Shown in pieces: positions 1 to 13,135 of a stretch of 64,000 bases of DNA (the stretch's first letter is position 1; the number at the start of each line of letters is the position of its first letter). Source of the stretch: Phorcus lineatus (lineage: Eukaryota > Mollusca > Gastropoda > Trochida > Trochidae). Location of the stretch: positions 41,712,520 to 41,776,519 of the forward strand of contig OV121089.1 of assembly GCA_921293015.1 (NCBI GenBank), in the 5' to 3' direction. The notes beneath the pieces are model-generated. The model did no database searches, was not told where the DNA came from, and saw only the letters and a program-made list of their open reading frames with translations. A program made the translations under genes and the position numbers.

Positions 1-216
1 AACGTGCTATAAACGTACTTCCTGTATGTCTGTTGTAAATGTATACATGAAATCATGGCTTTACCATTAAGAGGATACTTTATACTCACTTTTATTATGA
101 ACAGTAAAACCAAGGAGATAAATGATCATAGATGTGTGTGATGTGTGTCTGAGTAATGATGTACCCAAACATGATATTAAAGTTTATTCCTATAATAGTA
201 GTTTTCATCTCTCTAG

Positions 217-1295
217 TTTAGGCATCAAAGTAGAGGACTTTAATGTAACACAAAGGAAACACCTAACAGGGAGATATTTGACGCTAACTGAGAATCATGT
301 AGCATATAGCCTTATCTTAAGAAAACCAATCTTCGAAATTCCTAATCAAACAAACGTGACAGACGAACGGTAATGCTAGGGATGTCTCCTGTGGAGTGAA
401 AACTGTAAGTGAGGAGAGAACTGGATATTCTAACCTACTCAGTTCTTTGTCATCCCTGACTTTGTTACTTGTCTATTTAAGTGAATATTTGATTACATTT
501 GGTTTAAAACAAACATTGTTGTCTGTTCTCATTAAAACTTAAATGAATTAAAACAATTAACAAAAATATGTATTTAACACTTAACACCGTCCATAATTCG
601 CAACTATTGGCTGTAGAAATCTATATTTTGATTGGTTTAGTTGATATATCACCTGATGAACTCATGATAGAACTTTGAACTAAAAGGTGAGAAACTCTGG
701 TAATTGCCATACATTACTTAATATGACAGAGGATGCTGATCCAGGCCTTTATTTGTTTTATAATGTAGCTTTTTTCAGATTTAGAAATCTAAATAATCGA
801 CAGTGCCTTTGTGAAATGTCTTGTAGATGCAATTATTATTTTGGTCTTTTGACCTTAAGAATCAATGTTAGTGTTGCTAAACAATTAACACTTTCTTCAA
901 AGGGTTCAAATTCAAACCTACTTTGTAGACAAAAGCATCTTATGTGTTTTAGAGTGACAGATCTCGTAACAATAGATTTAGAACAGGAAGAAGACTGCTC
1001 GAAGCGATTAAAGAAAGCATTGTCTTTGATGATTCTCACCATTAATGCTAATGGAAAAAAGTCTACAATATCACATTCGACTGTTTCAGTTAAAGAGGTA
1101 GAACATTTAACAGGCAATAACCAATCTGCTGGATATTTGGTTACCCTTAAGCACGGAACGTAAATTTTTCCCTGTAGGCTATGCTTTGACAATGTTTCTT
1201 AATCACTGGTCTACAGGAAACGTTCGATGTGGCGTGTGCAGGTGATAGTGTTAATGTGTCAATTCAGAGAAACACACTAGAGTTAAAACTAATCA
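217..1295 (+). pseudogene. Exon-like blocks of triplicated locus, copy A
   Basis: Four blocks are conserved with copies B and C. Block e1 (217-369, 153 nt) follows a pyrimidine tract ending in TAG, stays open and ends AACG before GTAATG. It encodes a stretch starting LGIKVEDFNVTQRKHLTG and ending NQTNVTDE. Block e2 starts near 953 and reads VTDLVTIDLEQEEDC; e1 ends with two codon bases (CG) and e2 supplies the third (A). Block e3 (1090-1159, 70 nt) follows ctgtttcag and precedes gtaaat. Block e4 (about 1217-1295) reads TFDVACAGDSVNV. The e3-e4 phases do not agree, so no spliced product is proposed. The family is not recognised; a decayed gene is the likeliest reading, non-coding conservation the alternative. 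Confidence 0.3.
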
Positions 1296-3682
1296 CGATA
1301 ATTGCTGTCTTAGAACGATTTACAGAAAAAGATAAGGAGTAACAATAACAAAAAAAAGCACACACTATCAAAATCTTTGTCAACGACAAGAGTATTAATT
1401 TACACATTTAAAAAAGCAAAAACAGCAAGTGTTTGAGACATCAAAAAATAAAGCAACGAAACTGTAACAACAATAACAAGAACTTTAAACTATGCAGTAG
1501 CATAGCAGTAGTATGTGTATTTGTAAAGTCACGTCTCATATATTTCGCAATGACGAGATGAAAAATTACTTGTCAGTACACTGTTTACCCTCCCTAAAAT
1601 TATTATTTACCCTTGCTGTATTCAAATCACCAACAGATTAACATCATGCGATGTTATATTCACACAAATAAAATTGATTTAAATATGGTGAAAGAGAAAT
1701 TTACCAAAACTGGTACATCAATAATGACCTCAGACGTCACTTGTATCTATTTACAGACCGACAGAGGAGTTGGTTCTAGTATGGTTTAACTAATACTCGT
1801 ATATTCAATTGTATTTGATTGGGGTGTATTTTTTTTGTGGAAAGGTCATTGACTCTGTCGACGTCACAGCACAGGTGGACATCGCATTGTGGTTACAGTG
1901 AAAATTTCTCATAGAGACTGCGCTAATTTTTCAAATCATTTCAGAAGGGATGTCAAACAAACCCTTCTGCAAATTATAACATACAAAATACTCACTTTGA
2001 CAACATTTTGTGGACTAATAAAAGTAAATACATAACAACAAATAGTGCTGTCGTGCTGACTAAACCTTTGTCTGTAGACATCTGACCTCCTCTTCTTACC
2101 ATGTTGATAAGCAATAACCTCTTGAAAAAATGGCTATTATTGCTTTTATTATTTTATGAAAGTGTCATGTTATTATGGTGTTGATGCCCGGCAGTTGACG
2201 CTATGCACTCGCTCAGTGGCGCTCACATTTTGTGGAAACACAAGATATAGGTCAACGTCGTACAAAAAAAGGTCACCATGGCGTTATCAATGTTCGGAAA
2301 TTAATGAAGTTTTAACTGTGGAATGCTGAGAGGTTTATCACTGGGTAAATATATATTTTTGTGAAAAAAAATGAAGTTTAAAATTATAATGCGTTGATTA
2401 TAAACGACAGAAGCGTTTTTCACGCAAAAGTTCAATCAACGTGAACTGTTACTCCGTTGTTTCATAGATTGTTATTAAATTGTTGTTTCTAAAAATGTAA
2501 ATAAATTATTATTTTTCAAGAGAGAAAACGACAGTGATCACGATGGTATGTTTACTTTCTTAATGCGACCGATTGTTCACGAAATAATACGAGTAATCTT
2601 TTTGCAATCATTTTGTTGAACATTGTTTCGCGTGACGTCACTGACAAACAAAGTGCGGAAAATGGACTGTGCATGGAAATACCTCCTAATTTTTCACAAT
2701 AGAGGCATAGTGACTGAAATTTCATCCACTGATAGTTAGTGTTTCTATCTTGAAAATTATGTAACTTTCGGCAACTTTGCAACAGAAATTACGGTCTCTT
2801 TCTTTTGCCCTCACACAGTATCAGTTTCTGGTAGGTAAAATCTTAGTCTGAACAGCCTATTTGCAAATGCATACAAAACTGCAGATAAAATGTTGTCTTA
2901 TCATCTCATACAATATATAATTATGAATTATAAAAATAGAATTCATAAACTATCCTATTGAATAGATTTGCTCTACCTTATGGAGTGACAATCCAACAAA
3001 ATCATTTAGACAAAAACGGAATAAAAAAATATCGGGAACGCAGTTTGGTTTCATCCTTCAGCAAATTAAAAATGTATTTAGCGTGAATATTCACTCATGA
3101 TCACAGTTTAAATTATGGAAAACATTTATAGAGTATATTCTTCAATTAAATAGTTATCTATAAAAAAACCCCATTCATTTGCCGATTAGTTTGATTAAAC
3201 TCATAAGTCAAATTGAATATGTCCGCGGTCACCTCGGCTCGTAAATTAAATTCAGAGTGATGTTACTATATCTTTTAAAGAAGAAGAATAATTAATTATA
3301 TGAATTATTTTAGCTATCATATGGATAAAATGTTCTTGCTTCACACGGACAAATATAAATATAAAAACTAAAGCTTCCCAAACCCGGCCGACTTGATTGA
3401 CGCCTGTCCGTAATCGTATTAGCTCCGCCCACTCGAGAAACTTTCACGGTGTAATTCGCGCTAAAATTATGGAGGGATATTTTCCAAATTTGAAGTATTA
3501 TTTATTGCAGCTATGTAGTTGTCTTGAGTGCATCAACTACCTGGCTTACCATCAAATGTGATATCCGAAACAAAAAATTGACGCCTTCTGCAATGCTAAT
3601 ATAATATAAGCCACGGTTGAAGTCGTGTGACTATGACTTGATTTATAAATGATTATCTTGAAAAACGCCTTATTTATTTTTA

Positions 3683-4838
3683 TCGCTAATTTTTATATTC
3701 TAAAATATTCATTTTTGTCCCCCGCCGCAACGCGGAACGGGGACTATGAATTCAGCGGCGTCTGTCCGTACGTACGTACGTCCGGATTCTTGTTAACGCG
3801 ATAACTCATGAAGCTTAGAACCTAGAGTGGTCATATTTGTTGACAGCTTTCAATGGAGGAAGACTCAGACGCCAGTCGACTTTGGTGACCTTGACGTCAT
3901 TTTCAAGGTCACCACGACACTACGTACGTCAGGATTCTTGTTAACGCGATAACTTATGAAGCTTAGCACCTAGAGTGTTCATATTTGGTGACAGCTTTCA
4001 ATGGAGGAAGACTCAGACGCCAGTCGACTTTCGTGACCTTGACGTCATTTTCAAGGTCACAACGACAAACTCGTGAAGCTTAGCACCTAGAGTGGTCATA
4101 TTTGGTGACAGCTTTCAATGGAGGAAGACTCAGACGCCAGTCGACTTTGGTGACCTTGACGTCATTTTCAAGGTCACCACGACAAACTCGTGAAGCTTAG
4201 CACCTAGTGCTTATATTTGGTGACAACTTTCAATGGAGGAAGACTCAGATGCCAGTCGACTTTGGTGACCTTGACGTCATTTTTAAGGTCACCACGACAC
4301 TACATCTGTCCGGTTTCTGGTTAATGCGATAACTCATGAAGCTTAGCACCTAGAGTGGTCATATTTGGTGACAGCTTTTGATGGAGGAAGACTCAGAAGA
4401 CAGTCGACATTGGTGACCATGACGTTATTTTCAAGGTCACTACGACACTTTGACCAATTTCTAATACATTGTTAACGTGCACCTAGTTTTCATATTTGTT
4501 GACAGCCTTCAATGGCGGAAGAATCAGATGCCAGTCGACTTTGATGACCTTGACGTCATTTTCAAGGTCACCACGACACTTTGACCACTGTTTAAAACAT
4601 TGTTAATGCGGTATCTCGTAAAGCTTAGGACCTAGAGTGTTCATATTTGGTGACAGCTATCAAGGGCGGAAGACTCAGACGCCAGTGGACATTGGTGACC
4701 CTGACCTCATTTTCATGGTCACCATGACACTTTGACCACTGTGTAATACATTGTTAACGCGATAATATTAATTATGCCAAATATCTCATAACGGCGGGGG
4801 ACATTGCCATGTTAGTGGCAAACGCTTGTATCTTCTAG
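3683..4838 (+). mobile_element. Helitron-like non-autonomous element (HINE/Pearl-like)
   Basis: The element has an 11-bp perfect subterminal inverted repeat (GTCCCCCGCCG at 3717-3727, its complement at 4792-4802). Seven internal tandem units lie between. At the 3' side there is a 6-bp-stem hairpin (TTGCCA...TGGCAA, 4804-4821), and 13 bp further the sequence CTAG (4835-4838) followed by T. Subterminal inverted repeats, an internal array, a 3' hairpin and a CTRR end are the known architecture of Helitron/Helentron-derived elements, including bivalve Pearl elements. The 5' end at 3683 (A before TC) is a guess. No coding capacity is seen. Confidence 0.65.
3801..4745 (+). repeat. Seven-unit tandem array inside the Helitron-like element
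   Basis: Units of roughly 115-150 bp begin near 3801, 3949, 4069, 4185, 4327, 4470 and 4609. Each contains the phrase GAAGCTTAGCACCTAGAGTG or a variant, then TTTCAATGGAGGAAGACTCAG, then a 10-bp inverted repeat GGTGACCTTG...CAAGGTCACC. Between the arms most units have the octamer TGACGTCA. Units 1-3 are nearly identical, the last three more diverged. Confidence 0.9.
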
Positions 4839-6796
4839 TATTAGTCCTTATCAAAGTAATGAAAATAACAATAAAAATAGAAATAATTTATTCTTTAAAC
4901 AAATGTCATCAGAGAATCAGTATTTTGTCTTGTGACCTAGAAGGAGATAAAGATTAACGTACTTGAAAATTTTAAATTGCACACTTTATAATGAACAATT
5001 TAGGTCTACCTTCATAAAGGTAAACAGAGAAATTCAATATTAATAATCTCTGAATATAACAAATACTTTTTGAAGGTTGATGTCACTCCATAAGAGAGAA
5101 TTATTTATTCCAATATATATTTAGAAATATAAATATCGCTTTTAGATCTATACAAATTTTGAATTCTTCTTCTTAATTGTTATCATGGAACAGGTATAAA
5201 AAATCACTGTTCATCAAACAATTGAAATGGATAGTCTCCATCGAATAAATTCAAGATATATGTTCGTTGCTTTTAAAATTTCAGTAAGATGTTATGTTGA
5301 TAATTGATATGTTGAGAATCAGTAGGCTAATTCAAATTGGATATTCTTTGTAATTTTCTCCTTTTGCATTGACATAGTAATAATTAATTTTGTACTATTT
5401 TTTTATTGTCGAATGTCAGTCGTTGGAACATAATAATATCAACTAGTTCTTATTTGCCACAGTCGCTGCCAGTAGGTCACATATGCATCTTTTAAAAATT
5501 ATTTCCAAACAAGAAGGGATTCCCCGAACAAGCCAGCGGTAAATATCGCGAGGGACTCCGGAAATGACGATAGAATATACGTCACGTGTCGCCTCCCGTG
5601 GCTCGTGCTGTTTACCAGACGACAGGTGTTGTTCCTCGCCCAAATAAAACGTTCGATTGGAAGATGAAACAAACCCCCGTAACCATAGTCTTTTATATCC
5701 CTCAAATGAAAAAACTGAATACGTTTTGGTTAAATAGGTATCCTAATAACATATGCTTGACAAATTGTTCGCATATTCTTGAACTGATTTTTATAGGTAA
5801 ACATTTTAAAATATATTCTTAATATATTACAAAAAAGTCAGTAAAATAATGCACAAGCCTTTTTCAAGGCATTGGGTTTTACCATGTAATTGGTACATAT
5901 CGAAGCAAACAAAAATGTTAAAATTGTATTGTGGTTTATTCTCTTATTGCACAATAACCATCAGATGTCTGTAAAACATTCGTTCATTGAAATAAGATCT
6001 CCCGAAAATGGTATCTACAGTGTCACAGCCATATTGTAAACAAAACTGACCCGGGAGATGCAATGTAGTCTGCAAAACGAAACGACCGTTTAACAATTCC
6101 GTACGAATCAAATCAGATATCGAGGACATAAACATAAAGAAAAAACAAAATGCTATTCTACGATAGTAATGTTAGTAATGTGTTCGCCCTAATTGGGCTC
6201 GCAAAGTTGACATCGCGAATCGTGTTACAAAGTTTTTTGCTCCGGTCAGATTTGACTGTGACACATGCTTGTGTCGAATCGATTTGTCATAGACTGCATC
6301 CTTATAAATTACGACAGTTGACACAATATAAATGACGTGTAGATCTCAAATCAACGACAGAAAATTTGTCAGTCATTTGTTTTGGCGAAAGAAAATGAGA
6401 ATGTATCGAAATTTTGTTAAGTTTTCTAATGTGTTAGCAATGACCCTTGCTTTTTTTGACAAATAGTTATGGGAAGGTGTGAACATGATATTACTATGGC
6501 ATATGGATATTCCTGTTTAATATTCATTTCTGTACATATATTTCATGTTATATTTTGAAATTAGATTTTAAGTGAATAGCTTAATACAAGTTATGAATGA
6601 TATTTATTTTCCTATAGTCAAAGAATGGTGGACATTATTCATAATTGAAACTTGTTTATCACCATTCTTGTTTTTTCTAAAAGCTCTTTTCTTCATCACA
6701 ATGTGATTTCTAAACTAGGTACTCTTTAGATTTTGTTAGTAAAGTTGGAATTTATTGTTACACTGTTTTTTCCCCGGATATGCATGTGATTATGTA
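4839..6796. other. No recognisable gene
   Basis: AT-rich DNA with short open frames around 5443-5820 and 5944-6335 on both strands. None shows family resemblance, a consistent splice pattern or conservation with another part of the window. It lies within the stretch of copy A that has no counterpart in copy C. Confidence 0.5.
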
Positions 6797-7380
6797 CACA
6801 TGCCATGTAGAGAATTAACCCCCAATTGCGATGGCCAAGGACCATATGTGGCCTTGACAAGGTTTTTGCCAAAACCTTGATTTCTCAATTTATATAAGGT
6901 TTTATAACAGAAAAAAAGTTTTAAAATGAAGCTATGTTTACAGGGATTCTGAGAATATGGTTGTCAAGTAGAATTGGTAAAGATATCTTTTCACATGCAT
7001 TGTAGAGAATTAACCCCTATTGGTTATGGCCAAGGACCATATGTGGCCCAGACAGGTTTTTGTGTGATAACCTGGATTTCTCTGTTAATAAAAGGTTCTA
7101 TAGTGCAAAAAGGTAATCAAAATGAAGCTATGCATACAGGGATTATTTTAGTATTGTTGTCAAGTGGAGTTGGTAAAGATATCTTTCTACATGCATTGTG
7201 GAGAATTAACCCCAGTGGCCATGGCCGAGGACCATATTTGTCCTGGTGATTGTTTAGTGTGTAATCCTTAATTTCTCTGTTTAAATCTTATCATATGATA
7301 CAAAAGTGGTATCACATTGAAGCTATGTTTCATGGTTCTCGAACAAAATGGTTGTCACCTTGTCTTAGTGGAGATCTATT
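6797..7380 (+). repeat. About 195-bp tandem repeat, three units
   Basis: Units start at the phrase ACATGC(C/A)(A/T)TGTAGAGAATTAACCCC near 6797, 6994 and 7190. Each continues with GGCCAAGGACCATATGTGG or a variant, ATTTCTC and, about 150 bp in, AATGAAGCTATG and GGTTGTCA. The open frame at 6974-7249 is only this repeat read in one frame. Confidence 0.85.
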
Positions 7381-7414
7381 TTTAATTCTTGGGTTGCGGA
7401 TGGGGTCATAGCTG

Positions 7415-7473
7415 GGGACCATATATGGTCCCGTGGCATCGTAGGGTATTTGGGGGGAGGGGACCTTATATGG
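7415..7473. promoter_or_regulatory. Two perfect CArG-box consensus sites in palindromes
   Basis: GGGACCATATATGGTCCC (7415-7432) contains CCATATATGG, and a second near-palindrome at 7459-7478 contains CCTTATATGG (7464-7473). Both match CC(A/T)6GG, the binding consensus of serum response factor and MEF2-related MADS proteins. Each sits in a wider palindrome with GGGG/CCCC edges. The upstream tandem units carry the one-mismatch form CCATATGTGG. No gene is seen nearby, so function is speculative. Confidence 0.3.
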
Positions 7474-10184
7474 TCCCCGGGCACTCTAAGTTTTAAGGGT
7501 TATCTTACCACTTAGATTTTGGACGAAGTTTGTAAAGCCTCCTGACACCTATAGGCATTCCATATTTTATAACCATTTTATATGATTCCTATTATTTGCA
7601 TTTCTTATTATTCTTTGACAGTCATCATATTCAACTGATTTATATGAATGTTAAGGGACATAGTTAACAATTGAAATATATAGTAATTATACATATTTAA
7701 ATTTTTTTAAATTCTAAATCTGATTAATGTCACATGATCTATTAATTAATATTGTCAATATTTTGCATTACATGTTAAGAATAGCACTTACTTATGTACG
7801 ATGTATCTGGATCTACTTCAACATACATGTAGATAGTCTTCCTCTGATCATGCCTGCCATTTTCTTGTTGCATATTATCATTATATGAATTAAAACCTTT
7901 ACATGAATATGTCATTCTTAACCAAGTATATCTTTGCCTCTGTAATGGTATGCTCCAATGTCGAAATATAGTCTTAGTCTACCCATTTACGTACCGCTAT
8001 ACTTGTAATATTGAAAAGTGGAATTTAAAATCTATTTTAAAAATTTCCTTTTACTTGTCGTGGTTGCTTTTATATTTAATTTCGAAAAGGTAAATCTCAA
8101 ACTTTCATTTTATGAACGATTTGAATTTAATTTTGCACAACATATTAATCATTCTTTACTTTTTTATTTGGTGTTTGATTTCCAAAAAAGATAAAATACG
8201 GCATTTTCTGTATAGTTTGAGGACGTATTTAAACTTATCCACAAAGTAACCATTATCTTTTTTAATATTCATTCAAAATGTTAATAAATTCCAAAATGAC
8301 TTAAGAGGTCAAAAAGTAACAATCTCTATCAGGATGAAAACACATGAACACGTGGATCATATTTGATATTTCCTAAGGGCAATTTACCAACTTGTGACTG
8401 TCAGTACAGCTCAGATTCCTTCCATCTTCAGAAACCTGAAGCAAACAATTATTTAATTCTTTTTCAAGTCATGACCAGTACATGGAAAACAAATTATGTC
8501 TACAGGCAACATTAAAAATGGTTCACTCAGTGATAGAGTTTGCTCTTTTACTTTTTAAGATTATATACACGTAGTAATATCCAGGTTTTTTGTACAGCAA
8601 ATATCGTATAACTTTAGATCTAATGGTGCATTGAAGCTCGGGGCAAAAGTGTATTGATTACACACTTATAGCACATCTTACATTGTGTAGTTACAGCACC
8701 TTTTGATTTGTATGGCAAAAACCACTGAAGCGCCCTCTTGGTGACGTTATACACGTATTATATTATAGCCCACTTAAAAATTAAAACAGTGGTATTTTTT
8801 TTGTTACATAACAATTTAAAGGCTATTGGTAATCACGACAAAAAAAGCCAACAAGGTATTTTCCCACTTCCATAAGAGACAGGACAACCATCAATTCCAT
8901 TATTTTACTATTGCATGTTATTGGAAATTCCATCACATCTTCCGTCTTTGACCACATAAGAACTTACTGACAAATAAACAACTATAACAGTTTGATAAAA
9001 AAAAGACTAGCAAGTATTATATGAATTTAATTGCAAGCCAAAATTTTATTAGTTCCAACACTTTTATTTCATTGACTTCACTCAAAATGCTAAGATCGAC
9101 TTTTGGCAATATCATATTGAAAAGGTTCACATTTAAACAAACTAATCAATCACATCTGTCTTTAAAGCTTTCTTAAAACATTTTGCCATATCAGATTATG
9201 GTATTACTCTACATCAAAGAGAGCATTTGGGGACAATCCTGTTTATTTAACCATTGACCGAATATCCAGTTGCAATACTGATATCGATAGTTTTGATCAA
9301 AACCAGTCAAAGTTATAAAGGGCTTCATCAAATCCTCTTTGTCAAGTAAAATATTACACACCATGTTGTTTCTGCTTAAAAACACACACACCAGTCTTTC
9401 CCAGCAGTTAAATGATATGTTTTTTCGCCCATGATTTCTTGTTACCAAATGCTCCCTACAAACATGGATGCAATATAAATTTAAGGAAACATTTTTAAAA
9501 AGTCTAAAGAAATTTTATTTTTTTACATTATAACCTTTCATGTTAATGTTTTCCTGTTGTGTTGGCATATGACTATATCATAGATTTACACAGCTCTTCA
9601 TTGGTCATATTGTATAATAAAGATATAATACTAAAAATAATATCTGTAAAATCCTACCTACAGCAACTTTACAACATAACTTTGTACCGACTGATTCAGA
9701 GGGGACTCTAAAATGAAATCACAAGGAACCCCTAGAAATTAAAAAAAATACTGAAAGTTCAACGCTAAATTTAAAATAATACATAAAGATTATATGTGTA
9801 CCACTAAACACTGTTTCATTTCTCTTTTATAGGAACATAGAGATTGCAACCACGTATCACTTTTAATGGATTTAAAACTTCTTAAACATCAATGAAGTCA
9901 TACTCGACGAGAGGAAATCAATGGCTTTCTATATCTATCAGGATTGAATTATCCGATTAAAAAAAGAAATTGTGTTGAATATTTAAAATCTAAAATCTAA
10001 AAGGTTTTGTCATCATGAAACATTTATTTTCGTTAACCTTCTTATTTCCATTGATGGTTAAATTCAAAATACTACATCTTGGTTAAAATAAATATCACTT
10101 ATACCTTAGGTTTAAGGTACATATACTTATGGACTTTTTATCCAGAACTTTTGTCATTTATATGAGTTAACAGTATGTATTGTG

Positions 10185-10390
10185 TATTAACTCTTTCTGG
10201 TCCTGGCATCAACGCAACAGATATTTCTGCACTGAAGCATTCGGGAAACACGTTTTATCCAGTACTGTCTTCAAAGATAAATGCGATTGTCGTTTCAATA
10301 AATGTGAACTAACCCCCATCTGGTCGTGGCATCAAAGCAAAAGATGTGTCTGCACTGAAGCACACAGGAAACGCGCTACAGGGATACAGG
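10185..10390 (+). repeat. Two-unit tandem duplication, about 123-bp spacing
   Basis: The phrase CTGGTC(C/G)TGGCATCAA(C/A)GCAA followed by TCTGCACTGAAGCA and GGAAAC occurs at about 10197 and 10320. It accounts for the repeated residues in the short open frame here. Confidence 0.7.
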
Positions 10391-12555
10391 TACTATTATG
10401 CCTCCTGATAGTTATGTACATCATAGACTTATTCTCATTAATAACATTAATCTACACATATTAATATGAAGGAAGGCTGACAGATAAAGGTAATGTTTCC
10501 TTCGATGTGAGAATAGGGTGTTAAATTTACACTATGTTAATATATAGGTAAATCAATAATATTAGATTTCTTTTACTTGACTATACGAGAAGTAACGTTG
10601 GAAACACAATGTAAATATGATTGGTTGATGTAACTTAGAATATTATTCAAAAGATCTTAATTTGATTGGATACATGTTCATTGGACACGTGTCAGTCATA
10701 TGTACTGATTACAGTTAAACACATCAAACTCCAGCTGCATGATCATCTTTGTATTCCAAATCAATGAAAATTTTAAAATGGAAATAAGAAAACGGCTGTT
10801 TTTATATGATTCCCCAAATATTCCTCATGGTCACATTAGAGTCTGTTACTTTCCGCATGACCTGCAGCAACCTGAAATATCAAATAAAACCAAGCAATCA
10901 TTGTATTTGTATACAACACACGCTACAACATCTCATTTCCTACAGGGAATCTCGGAACAATACATAAGATCATGATATAAAACAGTTCTCTTTAGAGTTT
11001 TAAAGCCACATTGATGACCTATCTTATCATATGTTGGTTATGATTTTCAGGAAATAAGAAATCTTTATTGTTATAAGTAGTTCTAACCAATAGTACCACT
11101 ATTTCAGACAAGTGTGGTCTGTAGCTTATTTAAAAAATTAAATGTACTGTTAAAATGAGATCTCGAGGTTTGACCGTATTTGCTAATTGGTGTGGTTTTA
11201 GGAGCCGCATGTTTCTGTTAAAGATGAAACAGAGCTGATGATACTTTAAAGACAATAACGGTAATTACAGGATGCGCCGCCATCAAGAATCATTGGACGC
11301 TTCAATGCTGAGGAGATTAAATGATAATTGTTTAACACAATATTGACACCAACTTTACCAAAAAGCAGCACTGTCGGGGGAATCAATTGACTCCTTACCA
11401 AAAACACGTTGGTAATTAAGGTGTTGTTATTGCCTCTCTAACAAAAAACAGGCCCTGTTCATTATATAAATTATTACATAGTTAAATTTCCGTTGACCAG
11501 TGTAAGAGTTTTGGGTTTTAAAAGTTGTTATGAAGCCATGTAGGTTGGGTAATTTTGTTATCTACAATTATACCTTTTTTACCATAACCTTTCTATGTTT
11601 TCAACACATAATCTTGAACAAACTTAAATTTCAACCATTAACCAAATTTTCAAATTGTTCAATAAACCTTTTAGTGAATAATAACATGACTTTTATAATG
11701 TTTCATTAGATTTTTTCTGGGAGTGAACTATGAAACAATTGAAAATCATACATAAACTCTGGTTGTCATAATTTTCTTTTCACACTGTAATGTTTGATTT
11801 TGTCAATATTTTTATTCGAAGAAAATGATCTTTAGAGGGAAGTAAAAAAATCATGAGATTGTGTAGTAAACTTTTGGAAATATGCACTACTTTTGAGGGA
11901 ACTAGTGATTATGAGCAGTAATTTTGTCAATCAATGTCAAATGCTTCTTGTTCCTTGTGTAGTTGACCAATTAATCTTGATAAGTCTTGACAGATTTAAT
12001 CGTTGTCGCCAGCTTGGAGCCAAACCAAAATTCTTATCCATGTCAATTTCCCACCCTGACATTTTGTGAAAGTATTTATTCAACAAATAACAACACGAAA
12101 TGATTATGTATGAAATTGTAAAACATATGAATACAGCGTTTAAAGTTCTATAAAAGAAAAAAAAACCATTTTGATATGACAGAATTAATAAAAATATTTA
12201 GTGAGAGAGTGAGAAAATTATTTTCCTGATTTGAAAAGTATTACTATAGTATTACAATATCGATATCTTATTCTATCTTTTATAACTCCTGTCTGGCTAT
12301 ATTTGATGAAAAGTTCTTCTCAAATTCTAAGATAAACAAGCTCTTCAAATTTTAAAAAGTAGCAGGTCTCAAGCAACAAGTTCAATCTTAAAATCTCCTA
12401 GAATATCAAATTTTCAATTTTTTTTCTCAGCAGTTGATACTTTGTTTATGTTTCAACTTTATAAATTCTTCACTTAAAATTTGAGTTATTTTCTTTTCCA
12501 ATTCTTAGATATGACAGTCACCTCTTAAAATAAATTCGAATTTTCACTAAAAGAA

Positions 12556-12727
12556 ATAACATGCAATTTAACTCAGTGAAATAACACTTACAATCATATG
12601 ACGTCATCGATGACGACATGAAAAAAATTAATGTCATTATATCACCGCGAAAAGTGAAGCAACGGTTTTAATCCATTCAAAAAAATTCTTACTCACTCAA
12701 TGAGATGTACATGGTATTTGACGAGAT
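12556..12727. repeat. Dispersed repeat, related to 55895-56206
   Basis: Here CATATGACGTCATC is followed by (T/A)CTCACTCAATGAG and GGTATTTGACGA. At 55895-56206 the same order appears as CATATGACATCATC, CCTCACTCGGTGAG and GGTATTCGACGA, with a longer spacer. Probably an old non-autonomous transposon; ends not defined. Confidence 0.35.
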
Positions 12728-13135
12728 ATGTATGTATTCATCCTTAAAACGTGCATGGAAGTTTGCACTAATTGATCAACATCTTTTCAATTTCACCTGT
12801 AAAAAAATAACTAAAAAAAAAACCAGTATAGACTGACTTAAGTCGTAATCATTATGCTTACATAATTAGGGCACGAAATCAAAATTAGTTCAGTGACGAC
12901 GATATCAAAATTAGTTCAGTCACCACGTTCTTAGCATGTTCAATGCTGTTGATTGCTGTCTAACTTTAGCGTTATCCAAAATAGCTACAAATATAATATG
13001 TTTTCGAGAACCTGTGGTTACATCTGGAAAAAACTCTACAAAGTTAATGTGTAGGTGAGTTGGTACGAAGAAGTAATATACTAATGGTAGAATTGTTAGT
13101 ACCGGCATTTGTTTCATCCTGCCAAACCAGCATAC

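Larger units (their letters stand above)
1..8960. repeat. Segmental duplication, copy A (truncated by window start)
   Basis: This is one of three diverged copies of the same segment. Collinear blocks seen by eye: 15-370 matches B 16300-16810 and C 23000-23420; 950-1310 matches B 17385-17760 and C 24220-24600; 1686-2160 matches C 24950-26790; 7500-8230 matches C 26830-31000; 8366-8450 matches B 19569; 8620-8900 matches B 19914-20180 and C 31728-31910. The 5.3 kb between 2160 and 7500 has no counterpart in C at that place, so it is either inserted DNA (it includes a Helitron-like element and a 195-bp tandem repeat) or was lost from C. Boundaries are approximate. Confidence 0.7.
8961..13135. other. 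Spacer between copies A and B, no recognisable gene
   Basis: AT-rich sequence without supported coding exons. Short frames at 9209-9448, 10180-10464 and 10739-10975 have no recognisable motif; the second is a two-unit tandem duplication. A diverged dispersed repeat lies at about 12556-12727. Confidence 0.5.

Noticed and set aside
687-1163. 158-residue open frame in copy A as a single-exon gene
   Set aside because: Its first half spans a region that in copies B and C is interrupted by about 200 bp and frame breaks. Only the exon-like blocks e2 and e3 within it are conserved.
6974-7249. 91-residue open frame
   Set aside because: It is the 195-bp tandem repeat read through; the internal residue repetition mirrors the DNA repeat.
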